Source of the DNA: Karstenula rhodostoma CBS 690.94
Taxonomy: Eukaryota; Ascomycota; Dothideomycetes; Pleosporales; Didymosphaeriaceae
Reading direction: 5' to 3'
Length of the DNA stretch: 64,000 bases
NCBI GenBank assembly: GCA_010093485.1
Contig: MU001508.1
Coordinates: forward strand, 76,051 to 140,050
A model generated the notes under the pieces. That model was not told where the DNA came from. It saw only the letters and a program-made list of their open reading frames with translations, and searched no databases. The position numbers and the translations under genes were made by a program. Positions 11,228 to 22,510 of the stretch are shown in pieces (position 1 is the first letter of the stretch; every line of letters starts with the position of its first letter).

Positions 11228-12024
11228 TCATGAGAACCTCTTGCCGTACTCTTTCACCACGCCATCTAGTATTTCCCTCATCCTCTTGCACCCATCAATT
11301 CCTACAGCAAGCATGCCTTCCACGCGCTCCATCCTCACCCTAGTCTCCATGATGAGCACAGAGACTCGGTCGCTCCTGCCCAATGTGCCGACTGTTAAGA
11401 ATGGCAGCTCTTGCTCTTCCAAGTTGTTCAGATCGAGGAGAGGATCGGAGTTGTCTGACTCGGCGGATGTTGCTGACGAGGCAGCGGTGCATGCGACCAG
11501 GTAGTCTGTCATGGGCACACCGGCGTCGATGAGCGCCAGAGTGGCCGCGTTGATGCAAGCCGCGAGAAGCGAGCCGTCTTGTGAGAGGATGTGGATATTG
11601 AGGGTTATGGTCGAGTGCGGGTAGAGGTGGGTAAGGAGCAGCGATGAGTAGGCAGTCTCGAGTGTGTGCTGCATCTCTGACGTTCGCCTGCGCACATGGT
11701 CAGTCGTCCGATGGTGACAGCGCAAAATATCATGACTCACTTGTCGTTCTTCCTCTTGCGCCTCTCCAATCCGCTGAATCCCGCAAAGCCAATTTCCACT
11801 TCTACTTTTGCTTCGTTGTCTCGTCCACCTCGCTGTCCTGACTGGCGGCCCTCTGCTGGTCCGGTAACTGTGCACAGCACTTTTGTATTGCCCATCTCCA
11901 GGTATGACGACCCATCAGCGGCGGCTTGCGTGCTGATTTGCGCGTGTATGTTGCGGAGCTCGTTCCATCGGCGACCGTCCAAGCGGAGAAGCGCGAGCGA
12001 ATATGTGGATGTGTCGAGGGGCAT
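11228..12024 (-). CDS. SKI6: Exosome complex component RRP41 (SKI6)
   Basis: Two exons (12024-11741, 11687-11228) with a 53-bp intron give 247 aa, close to the 246 aa of yeast Ski6. The protein begins MPLDTSTYSLALLRLDGRR, the standard opening of fungal Rrp41, and continues with the RNase PH fold: ADGSSYLEMGNTKVLCTV, GPAEGRQ, ETAYSSLLL, LAACINAATLALIDAGVPM and the C-terminal helices. Rrp41 is one of six RNase-PH-type ring subunits of the RNA exosome in nucleus and cytoplasm; in fungi the ring is structural and catalysis resides in Rrp44 and Rrp6. The start at 12024 was chosen over an upstream in-frame ATG because the conserved N-terminus begins there. It is divergently paired with the SNF2 ATPase gene over 341 bp. 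Confidence 0.95.
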
Positions 12025-12365
12025 GGTGTGCTGTACAGTAGCTCCTTCCCGATAAGAAAGCACCTCAGAGAAATGTGAGTTTACACAATTCGCACTATTT
12101 CGTTCGTGCAAGGTGCAGCGTCACTCAATATTTCGACATGGTCAAAGCTGTCTTGGCACCCCGCGCCGCACGTGACAGCGCGATTCCCTGGTCGCGCCTT
12201 CGCATTCCACACCATCCACGCGAACATCGGCTGCCATGCACCAAGCAATCACCTTGCAATGCTCACTTGTTACAAAGAAGAGATTCACCATCTCCTTCTT
12301 CCACCATATCACGAGGCGCTTACTGTGCCCAACCTTGTGGAATAACCTCAACGCAACAAGCCACC
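12025..12365. promoter_or_regulatory. Shared bidirectional promoter region
   Basis: Only 341 bp separate the start codons of RRP41 (minus) and the ERCC6L2-like gene (plus), so both promoters must lie in or overlap this interval. No clear TATA box is seen. Confidence 0.6.
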
Positions 12366-15300
12366 ATGTCGCGGCCCAAGGGAGGCAAAGACCACGAAAG
12401 GGCATTGCGTGCTTTTGCTGAAAGTCAGATGAGCAGCGATGAAGAGGATGGGCTTGATATTGTACAATCGGCGCGTAAAGATCTGGATCTGTCACAGTAT
12501 ATCGAGGGTTCGCCGGTTCCAGCTCTACGTTTCCGCTCGTCATACTGACTGCTGGTAGAACTCACACAACCGCAAAGTCTGCAAACACACTCGCAGGATG
12601 CTGGTGCGGGAGAAGCGCTCGATGAGACCGACGACGAGGTCCAAGAAGTGGCGAGGCCAGTTTCGATGCAAGGCACTGGCAGCTCCAAAGCTGGGAAGGA
12701 CAGAAAGACTGATGGCGAACTGAGCGACCCTTTTTCCGTCGAAGACTGGTCGGAAGATGATGGCAAAGCTGATTACGCAGCTTTCAAGAATCGCCGAACC
12801 GCAAAGAGGAAGCGTGTGGCCGCCGAAACGAACAGACTCCGAGCCCAAAAGAAGTCTAAAGCTGCCCAGGCAACAAGCATAGTTGGCAGAAAACCGCTAC
12901 CGAAGAAAGTGGACAGAGACACCATGTTCAGCACGGATACGGCGGGCGAGGACGCGGATGGACAGGAACCCTTTCTGGATGAGCCTATCCCCGAGTATAT
13001 CGTAGCGCGCAAGGGTAAACTGAAGAAGCTTCACGAGGCTGGCTTGCGTTATCCTCCAAGCTACGAAGACATCGAATTTCTGGAACCTGAGCAGGATGAA
13101 AAGCCTGTAATGGACAGGGCTGTCAGAACCCAGCGGGCTAAAAAGGACATCACACTGCGCGCCTTGGGCGCTACTATACCTGCGCCTATTGCTCAATGGC
13201 TTCGAGAGTATCAGGTGGAAGGTGTCCAGTTTCTCCACGAACGATTCGTCAAGCAAACCGGTGCGATCCTCGGCGACGACATGGGTCTAGGCAAAACCAT
13301 CCAGGTCATCGCCTTTCTGACCGCTGCGTTTGGCAAGACTGCCACTGACCACGACGCGAAACGCATGCGCAAAGTTCGCCGATGCGGAGACAATCGATGG
13401 TATCCAAGGATCCTGATTATCTGCCCTGGAACTTTGATGCGGAACTGGGAAGACGAGCTGGATAAGTGGGGTTGGTGGGAAGTATATCGGTTCCACGGCA
13501 ACCCTGCCGACAGAAAAGGCGTTCTCAATGCTGCTAGTAAGGGCATGCTCGAGATTATGATCACAACATACGATACTTACCGAAACAACGAGAGCGAGAT
13601 CAACATCATCGATTGGGATTGTGTTATCGCAGATGAATGCCACCAAATCAAGAACAAAAACGCGGAGATCTCGAAAGCGATGAACAAGATCAATGCACTC
13701 TGTCGCATTGGCCTTACGGGAACGGCTATCCAGAACAAGTATGAAGAATTGTGGTCCCTTCTTGATTGGGCCAGACCCGGTGCTTACGGTTCGGCACAAG
13801 AGTGGAAGCAGATGGTTAGCTTGCCGCTCAAGATGGGACAGGCTCACGATGCGAGCCATGCACAACTTGCTGATGCACGCAGCAAGGCCAAAGAGCTCGT
13901 CAACAACATCTTGCCCAGCGTCTTCCTTCGCCGCATGAAGAGCCTGATTGCAGATCAACTGCCCAAGAAGAGCGACCGGGTGGTCTTTTGCCAGCTCACG
14001 AAGACGCAAGCCGATGCCTATCGCACGTTCATTGAAAGCGAAAAATGCGAGTTCATCCGACTCGCTAAGCGAGAATGTGACTGCGGCTCGGGCAAATCGC
14101 GTGGCTGGTGTTGTTATCAGACTGTGCCGAGCGAAGGCGAGAAGTGGTCCAAATTCATGTTCCCTTGTATGGTGACTCTGCAGAAGCTCGCCAATCACCT
14201 CGCACTGTTACTGCCCATGTCGACGGACAAGAACGAGAAGCAAGCCAAGGATGTCGATAACCTTCAACTTGCTTGCCCTGACGACTGGCCCGACTTGTTG
14301 AGGATCAAAGACAGTATCTTGAAGCAATCGCAGCGCGAGTTTTGCGGGAAATGGAAGGTACTAAAGCGGCTTCTGGACTACTGGCACTCGAACGGCGACA
14401 AAGTCTTGGTCTTTTCCCACTCTGTGCGCCTGTTACGACTCATGAAGGCACTCTTCGATCTCGACGGCACCAAATACAACTTCTCCTATTTGGACGGTTC
14501 CATGAGCTATGAGGACCGCGCAAAAGCCGTTGCGGATTTCAACTCAGACTCAAATCAATTTGTGTTCCTGATATCGACGCGGGCAGGCGGTGTTGGACTC
14601 AATATCACTTCTGCGAATAAAGTCGTCGTCGTTGACCCGAATTGGAACCCAGCCTACGACCTTCAAGCACAAGATCGCGCATACCGTATTGGGCAGAACC
14701 GCGATGTTGAAGTATTTCGGCTTGTGTCTTCTGGCACAATCGAAGAAATTGTCTACGCTCGACAGATCTACAAACAACAGCAAGCCAACATCGGCTACAC
14801 CGCCTCAGACGAGCGTCGCTATTTTAAAGGTGTCATGGATCAATCCGGGAAGAAGGGCGAGCTCTTCGGTCTCGAGAACCTGTTCACGTTCCAAGAGAGC
14901 AATATCCTGCTCCGTGACATCATGACGAAAACCAACGTGGCTGAGACAAAGGCTGGAGTCGGCGCAATGGCTTTTGATGTCGACAACTCGCAGCTCGATT
15001 CTGACGATGATGACGACATCCTCAGCAACAAATCCCTAGGACTTACAGACGATGACATTTCAATTGACTCGCAGATGAAGAAAATCGTGGACTCCTTCAC
15101 GTCCACGAAGTCGTCCAGTAGCGGGAAACGGAAATTCGGGAAGAAACGGACCGGACCTGACCCAATCAATGCAATTTTGGCAAAAGCAGGCGTGCAGTAC
15201 ACGCACGAGAACAGCGAAGTCATTGGACGTAGCGAAGTCGAAGCTCGCTTGGGCAAACAAGCAATGGAGCTCCGTAATGATGTCGAGCTAGGGCGCAAAC

Positions 15301-15623
15301 GCGTGTTCGGTGGCTCTCAGTCGCAATCTCAGCACCTTTCCCATGATCCTGACGACGATATAAACTATAGCGGGGACGAGTCGGATGATGTCAAATTGCT
15401 AGGCGAGGGCACAGCTGACGGCAAGGAATTCAAGATCAACTATAAATATCGGCCCGGTGAGAAGGTCAGGAGGCGCCAGTTTTGCGAGATGGCGCGGATG
15501 TGGGGGCATGAGGATCCTGTGGAGTTTGCATTGTTGGTCGAGGGTATGACCCAGGATGAGCGGAGGAAGACGCTCGAGCGATTCTATCGGACACGCAGGC
15601 GAGAGCTTGCTGGGATGAAGTGA
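12366..15623 (+). CDS. ERCC6L2-type SNF2 family DNA-dependent ATPase
   Basis: Two exons (12366-12507, 12559-15623) with a 51-bp intron encode 1068 aa. The SNF2 core is complete: Walker A GDDMGLGKT (286-294), DECH box (406-409), LTGTAIQN, and the second lobe with STRAGGVGLN (720-729) and DRAYRIGQ (753-760). Between the lobes sits CDCGSGKSRGWCC (from residue 554), a Cys cluster followed by TLQKLANHLALL. This insertion is typical of the ERCC6L2 (Hebo) branch and separates it from Rad26/CSB. The N-terminal 170 residues are acidic or basic and low-complexity; the last 60 (from YKYRPGEKVRRRQFCEMA) form a conserved-looking helical C-terminus. ERCC6L2 proteins act in DNA repair and transcription-linked genome maintenance in the nucleus. 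The first intron uses a GTTCGC donor, chosen because it is the only one giving normal intron length and keeping frame. Confidence 0.9.
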
Positions 15624-15918
15624 GCGTTGGTATTGTGGATTGTGATTGGTTGCACATTCACGGCATGCCTCCGACGGCGTTATGGGTGTGGTTGCGTTGA
15701 AGATACCCAGATCTTTCTAGATGCGATGGATTGCATCAAAATATGCTTTTATGGTATCACCGCTTCACAACTCAACATATACACCTCCCATTTCCAAGAA
15801 TCCGTATTGCCTCGATGAAGCCTGGTCGAAAGTCTGAGCGCACTGTTACCCCAGGAGGAATAATGCAACACTCAAAAAACGGTTGACCAATCCATATGCC
15901 CTCCCCAAACCTGCTCCC
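15624..15918. other. Short convergent intergenic region
   Basis: This is the 3' end interval between the SNF2 gene and the NAS-like gene. Nothing further is seen. Confidence 0.4.
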
Positions 15919-17000
15919 TCACGCCTTAACCCTCAGCACCACCACCGAATTCACAACCCCATTCCACGGATGCAACTCCGCCAAAACCTCAAACCCCGCC
16001 CCCTGCAGCTCCTCCGAAAGTTCCAACACCTGCCATCAGTCAGCCACCGTCCCCACGCCCAACCCACAAGCCCTACTCACCGGATACAAGACCCCCCTCA
16101 TCCCCCTCGCACTCCTACAAACCACCACAGTCCCGACCCTCAACCTCCCCCTCAACCCCCTCAACACCCCAACCTTCTCCGGACTCCGCATGCCCACCAG
16201 CGCCGCAAGAAACACCACGTCGAACGCCTCCCAGTCCGTGCGCCCACCACTCGCATCCGCAGCGTCTTCGCACGCAAACGTCATCCGGTCGGCGTAGCCC
16301 AGCTTCTCCGTAAGCGCGGACGACACGGCGAGCGCGTCGGCATCGCGGTCGATGTTGGTGATTGTAGCTGTGGGGAAGTGGGCGAGGAGGCAGAGGGAGG
16401 TTAGAGGGAGGGGCCCGGAGCCGATGAAGGCGATGGTGGAGGGGGGGTGGGTGAGGAAGGGGGTGAGGAGGGAGGCTTCGAGGTGCGAGAGGGAGAGGTA
16501 ATTTGCGTGGTAGGGGAAGGTGGCGAGGAGGGTGCGGGTGCGGAGGGGGTCTGGGGGGTGCGTTAGACTGCGGGGTGGGGGTGGTTTGGGTGCGAGGACG
16601 TACTTGGGTGGGGACCGGCATCTTGGAGGGTCTTGTGCGCCCAATGGCGCTCGAGTTCGCCCTCTGCGATTGCGCATAGGTTTTGGAGGTTGTGGCATAG
16701 GGTGGCGGCTGCGTCGAGTCGGTGGAAGTGGTCCACGACGTCGGGGCTGCATGGTTGGATGCAGATGGTGACGAGGCGCGTGAGCAGCGCGTTCACGAGA
16801 TCGCATGGAGCTAGGCTTGGGAGCGGTGCGAGTTGCTGGTAGATGGTCTTTATCTCGCGGTAAAGATCTTGTGCTGCTGCTGTCGCAGGTGTCGGTGTTG
16901 GAGGCGGCGTGGAGACGGGTGTGTCGACGCGCGTATGGCCGTGTTTTCCTCTTGCGACTTGTTGGTCCATTTCTTTAGCCGGGAGAAAAGAATTGGGCAT
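15919..17000 (-). CDS. Nicotianamine synthase-like protein
   Basis: Three exons (17000-16604, 16550-16081, 16029-15919) with introns of 53 and 51 bp give 325 aa. The NAS fold is recognisable. A helical N-terminal domain (AQDLYREIKTIYQQLAPLPSL, HFHRLDAAATLCHNLQNLC) is followed by FPYHANYLSLSHLE, the SAM-binding loop AFIGSGPLPLTS (about 173-184), the acidic motif TNIDRDADAL (197-206), FDVVFLAALVG, and a C-terminus ending HPWNGVVNSVVVLRV. NAS condenses aminocarboxypropyl groups from S-adenosylmethionine into nicotianamine or relatives, which bind Fe, Zn, Cu and Ni in the cytosol. Fungal homologues exist but few are characterised, so the product is uncertain. Start at 17000 is the first ATG before the helical domain; the first 45 residues are Pro/Thr-rich. 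Confidence 0.85.
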
Positions 17001-17455
17001 ATTTGCGGTGTCTGGCGAGAATCTCTCAAGAAGGAGGGTGAGAGTCAGTGTGCAGTGCACCCTTCCGCGATGGTTCTTATTTGCACATGGCAAACTGAGG
17101 CTGCAGGGCGGGGCGGGTGAAAGTCTTTCTCTCCCCACGCACACTAATATCGAATGATGGTGTGCATGCAGCATGCAAAAGCAAACGAGATCGACTTGGA
17201 CAATACGTTGGCGGTGGTTGGCTGCCTTGTTGACGCTCGGACATGGGAGTACCATGATGGGCTCGGCGTGCATGTCAGGCTTCGGTGACGAGCGGCGGCT
17301 ACGCTCGGAGCAGCAAGTGTGTACTACTCTAGCATTGCACGTGGGACATGCTAACTATGTTGGTCGTAAGAAAGCGGCAGGTGCGGTGGGGGGAAACGTG
17401 GATTCATGTACATCTCGGTCGGTGCCCCCGCGGTTCCATGGAAGACCATCTCGGT
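17001..17455. other. Upstream region of the NAS-like gene
   Basis: About 450 bp between the NAS-like start and the 3' end of the amidohydrolase gene. No gene and no clear regulatory motif are identified. Confidence 0.4.
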
Positions 17456-19330
17456 CTACCAAGGCGCCTCCATTGGGCCTGCCCGTCTATACACCAGCTT
17501 TCCACCTACCCACGTCTCCTTGACCTTGACACTCCGAAGCGACTCCGTGTCCAGCGTCTCCAGCGGTTCATCCAACACGATCCAATCCGCATAGGCACCT
17601 TCCTCGATGACGCCGGCCTTGCCCTCCAGGAATGCTGCATACGCAGGATTGACGGTAAACCCTTCCAGAGCATCTTCAAGCGTGACCGTCTCGTCGTCGT
17701 ACCATCCTTTCGTTTTGCCATCGCCATCGAGGCCCGTTTTGGGACTGCGTCGTGTGACAGCAGCGTAGATGCCTTCAAACACGTCCACCGGCTCCACAGG
17801 GAAATCGCTTCCGAACACCGGCTTCAGGGGGAGTAACGAGCGCATGCGATAGGCTTCCTCTGACGTGCGACGTTTCCCCAGCTTGGTCTCGGCGTAGTGC
17901 ATGTCCGAGGTGGCATGCGTGGGTTGTATACTGGGAACGATGCCCATCTCCTTCATTCTCTGCTGGTCACCAGGGTGGATGATTTGCGCATGCTCGATGC
18001 GAAAGCGGTGTTTTGCCTGGCATTCGCGAAGAGTGGAGCCAGGGCAAAGAGTCTTGAGAGCTTCCTCAAATGCGTCAATGGCGAGCCGCGCGGCTAGGTC
18101 GCCAATCGCGTGGATGTTGACTTGGTATCCTGCATGTGCCCAGTCGTGAGTGATTTTGGAGAGCGTTGTAGCGTTGACGAGGAGCGTGCCTGAGGAGCTC
18201 TTTTTGTCGCTGTACGGCTCGATCATAGCACTTCCCCAGCTGCCGAGGGCTCCATCTGGAACGTATAAGCATAAAGGTACGCCAATACGTAGAGCAACTT
18301 ACCAGCGAATAGCTTTACGCTTTGCATATGGAAATTTCCATCCGGCGTGCTGATCTTTGTAACATCTTCCGCGCAGAAAGTATTTCTGGTCTCGCACTCA
18401 GCCATTGCGTAGACACGTACGGTCCATGCGTCGCTCGTCGAGAGTTCCTCGTAAAGCTTCAGCTCGGAAGGGAAAACGCCCGCATCATGCATTCCGACAA
18501 TTCCATGCTTGTTCAGCTCAAACATAGCGTCTTGAATCCACTTGGTCCTTCGCTCCTTGCTGGGCTTTGGGTAGTACTTCATAACGATGTCCATCGCGTT
18601 GTCGCAAAATACCCCCTTGGCTACAATCTCCCCACCAGGGACTTCTGGGAGAGGGCTTGGTAGAAGCGAAAGGACTTTCTCGGACACCCAGATGCAGTGA
18701 ACGTCGACCCGGTCAAGCATTATGTAGAGGTCCTTGAAGTGTCCATCAATCTCAAGGTCTTTCTGTTCGAATGTTAGCAGCTGCTCATCAAGAAATTGTC
18801 CGGTACTCTGGATCTTTTGAATCAGAAAATGAACATACTGCCACCGGCCACTTCCCCTTGAAGTTGGCTTGATCCCAGCCAACACCTCGCAGCCATTGCT
18901 CGCTCGTCCCCGCCTCTTCATGCCCAGCCTTGTACTCCACAAGTCGCTTCTTCACCTCATCCATCGATTTCGTGCCGAACAAGTCGACAGAGTCCAAAGA
19001 CTCGCCAAATTGCGATAAATGACCATGGCCGTCCCACAATCCTGGGATCACGTGCCCCTTCCGCCTCTCCTTCACGATGTCGTACGACGTCTCATCGAGG
19101 AAGACTCGCCTGAACTTGCCGTCCGCAACGCTAAAGCATTCAGCCTGAGGCAGACCCGCTGAGTTCGTCTTGACGGTGACGTAGCAATGGGTGCTTTCGA
19201 AGAGTTGCTCGAAGACCTTGTACGCTAGCGAGTTCGTTATCGGTTTAATAAGCGGTTGCGGATTCTGGTAGACAACGGAGCCCAGAAGTACAACGACCGA
19301 CAAGGTGATGAGCCACCCGAAAGAAGGCAT
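17456..19330 (-). CDS. Membrane-anchored amidohydrolase (Amidohydro_3 / YtcJ-like)
   Basis: Three exons (19330-18839, 18762-18303, 18255-17456) with 76- and 47-bp introns encode 583 aa. Residues 6-22 form a hydrophobic N-terminal anchor or signal. The metal-dependent amidohydrolase core follows: PGLWDGHGHL with H102 and H104, WLRGVGWDQANFKGKWP, the VKLFADGALGSWG motif that straddles intron 2, NIHAIGD, RIEHAQIIHPGD, FGSDFPVEP with the late metal-binding Asp, and LEDALEGFTVNPAYA near the end. This order is that of the Amidohydro_3 family, which hydrolyses amides or related bonds. The substrate is unknown. The hydrophobic N-terminus suggests a membrane or secretory-pathway location, unlike the bacterial cytosolic relatives. 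Confidence 0.88.
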
Positions 19331-20078
19331 GATGCCTCCTGTATGCGATGTGCGACGGGTGCAACTGAGGAAGGGAGAAGGAAATTGTTCGACGATGATG
19401 GAAAGTTGAGCTTATCGATACGGATCGGTATGTCGCTGAAAGAGGAAGGTCGAAAGCGATCGGGGCTCTCAGTTGCGCTTCTGTTTTTCATCGTGACTTT
19501 ACTGCGTTCGAACACCCGAGTCTAAACATATTCTGCCATATATCGAGCACCCGTCACCAGTGAGAACCGTATGATTGTGTAGGAACAGGCGAGACCAGCC
19601 GCCAAGGCCCTAGATCGGAGCCAACCATTTCAACGTCACAACAGGAAACAGAGTTTGCTTGTCCGCTCTCAGCTCTGGCTGTCACTCGTGCTTTCGACGT
19701 CTCCCATCGTGTCGACACTTTGTGTTCTAAAACGGCGTGCCGGTTCCTTTTCCCAAAAGGCGGTGTGTTGCCGCGTTCATCACTCGGGCTAGGCCCACCC
19801 TGAAATCCCTCAAACCGTCAAACCGATGTCGTTCTCTTGTACATCCCCATAGTCTTGCGCAAGCTTGCAGTCGCCGCGCCTTGGCTCGGTGCGGAACTGG
19901 GTCCGTGATGTGCTCCGCTGTCAGCGGGAGGCTGGGTGGGACGCATGGATCCATGTAAGAGCTGTGTTTAAGATGCGCACAGTCCCGCTCTCCAAAGTCG
20001 GTGCGCGATGCTGCGCATGTTAATCGCAACCTCTTCCTACTCACCTAGGCGTCGCTTCTGGTCATAGTTCCAAGTTCT
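19331..20078. other. Divergent intergenic region
   Basis: A 748-bp interval between the start of the amidohydrolase gene (minus) and of the CorA-like gene (plus); both promoters must lie here. Small open frames on both strands look incidental. Confidence 0.4.
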
Positions 20079-22468
20079 ATGGCTACTAATGAGGTGGAGC
20101 GGCTCCGCGAACAATTGGAATCCCTTCAACGGTCACATGATACTTTGCTAAAGAGCTTGTCGGTCGTTCCGGGAGGCCCATTTGTGCCGCCAGAAACACC
20201 GACCCTCGAGCGACATGCGACACGGCCCAGCCTTGCCTTTGCCGACGCTTCAACCATATCCGAAGATTCGGACGACGAAGATGAGTCGTATTTTGTTCAG
20301 GAGGAGTTGCCGCCCAAGTCCTTCGACCACGAACACCTAAGAGAGCACCTCAAGCACCACAATTGGAAAGAGCATGGAAGAGAGATACTTGCGCCCATCA
20401 TCACCGACCCTGGAAAGCTCTCGAAACAACCGCATTTGTTTCATCTCGGCCCAGGAACCCCGGATGATCGCAGTCAGTACTCCCATTTTCAAGTCTACGA
20501 TGTTGGGCCTGATGGCGTCACGGAGCTCATCGAGACGAGTGGTAGTCATAGCACGAATGCCATGAGTAGAGCTACAGAGATATGGCATTCCATCAGAAAC
20601 ATCGGCAACAGCACCGAAAGGCCAACTGTAGGCCGCATTACGGTTGCTCGGGAACCAGCACCAATCCTCTTCGGCGCACTGCATCTCACGCTGAATGATG
20701 CGTTTGATATGGACGAATTGTTCGAGCATTTGGTCCAGATGGAGGCATCGTCAGCCCACATGCATCGCGCATTCCAGGAAGATCGCAAACACCAGAAGAC
20801 ATTCTTCTTCACCTTCGAGTACTATACGATTCTCGGCGAAGATTGTAAGCCAATGGATTGGTATGTAAACCACTGGAAATAAAGCGAACGTGCCTTCGAT
20901 GGACACAGGGTATCCACCCATCCCAGGTTACCTTACACTAACTTCGTACCCGCAATTAGGCAACGCGCTGACAAGTCCGACGATGCCAAAGGCTCACACC
21001 TACCCCTGTCCCGCTGCGGCGCAGTCGTAGCCCTCGCCCTATACGACGACAAGCCGCGACGCATCCGCAACCGCAGCCGCCGCGCAAAGACGCAATACGG
21101 CTGGGTCCAAAACATCTGGTCGCCATGGCAAGTGCTCCAACTCGAATGCTGTACGTAAGTTCGGGGTACAAGTTCTGAATGCTAGGCGCACGCAATACTC
21201 TAGCTTGACGTAACTTGACCCTACCCTCCACCCCCTTCTCCAAGTCCTTCATAACCCGAACATGTCAATAACTTGTACCTCACCCTTTAGTCCCGGACTG
21301 GCGCGCAACCCCCGACACCTTCGAGTCCGGCAACAAGTTCCTCAACGGCCCGGAAGCCTTCCTGCACGCGCTGCTGGCCGAATACCGCGACGCGCGGAAG
21401 CGCTACGAGGAGATTTACAAGCGCATCACGGAGCTCATCACGCCGCCGCTGGGCTTCCTCTTCGATGCCGACCTGCGCGACCAGCGCTTGTTCGAGGACA
21501 GGAAGTTCACGTGGACGCGGCGCTACTTCTACGCGCACCAGACGCTCGGCAACGTCAACGACAGCATCAAATCCATGGTCGACGCCTTCGAGGATACCTT
21601 CGTCGACGAGGTCTGGGAGGGCAAGAGCAAGACGCTGTGGCCGCTGCAGGAGGAGTCGCCGCGCAACGACCACTGGAAGCGGCGGCTGCGGACGCTGCGG
21701 CTGGCTTTCGAGCGCGAGATGAAGGAGCTGCGGACCCTGCAGCGGGAGAACAACGAGCGCAGGCAGGAGGTGAAGAGTTTGCAGGACCACCTGTTCTCCG
21801 GGACAAGTATCCAGGAGTCGAGGAAGAGCGTGGAGCTGTCTGACATCACGGTGCAGCAGGGGCGCAACATCAAGCTCCTGACCATCGTGAATCTGTTCTT
21901 CATGTACGTATCCCACAAATCTGGCCGTGTTGTGCTGACGCAAACCCCCCCCAGGCCTTTAACTTTCGTCACCTCCATCTACGGCATGACCAACATGCCG
22001 GAGGGCCCCTCCCCCTACTGGCCCTTCGCCGTCACCCTCGCCGCCGTCTGCATCCCCTTCTTCAGCCTCATCGGCTTCCTCTCCACCGACCTGGGCTACC
22101 GCATCTGGGTCCGCAAAACGATGCAGTTCTACCACTGGCTCAAGCCCAAAGCCGCTGCGCCGCCTCCCGACGACGACGAGGCCTTCGAGCCGAAACTCGT
22201 GGACAGGACGTTGACGACGGAGGAGGGGATGAGGCTGCGTATGGGGATGAATGCGGGGGCCAAGGGAGAGCGGGAGCGTCGGCCGACGGTCGGGAGTGAG
22301 CGCGGCGGTGGCGGGAGGGAGAGCCAGAGTCATCCGCATATTCGAAAGATGGTGGAGGCGATGGGGGAGGGGCGGCAGAGCGGGTTGGTACGGATGGGGA
22401 CGCTGAATGGGGCTGCGGAGGGCAAGGGGGAGAGTGGGGATGCGGTTGTCGATGTGAGAGATGGGTAG
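20079..22468 (+). CDS. CorA-like divalent metal channel protein
   Basis: Four exons (20079-20860, 20909-21150, 21291-21903, 21955-22468; introns 48, 140 and 51 bp) encode 716 aa. The N-terminus has a short coiled coil and an acidic stretch (SEDSDDEDESYF). A long cytosolic domain follows, with a helix-rich segment (MKELRTLQRENNERRQEVKS) leading into TM1 (about 531-553) and the loop YGMTNM (555-560). TM2 (WPFAVTLAAVCIPFFSLIGFL) follows directly. The two closely spaced C-terminal TM helices joined by a G-M-N-type loop define CorA channels for Mg2+, Co2+ or related ions. Here the signature reads G-M-T-N, one residue longer than canonical GMN. The C-terminal tail is Gly/Arg-rich and variable. The membrane (plasma membrane or vacuole) is not predictable. 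Confidence 0.85.
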
Positions 22469-22510
22469 CGTAGCATCGAACTGTAAACTTTCTATCAACC
22501 AGGACTCCAC

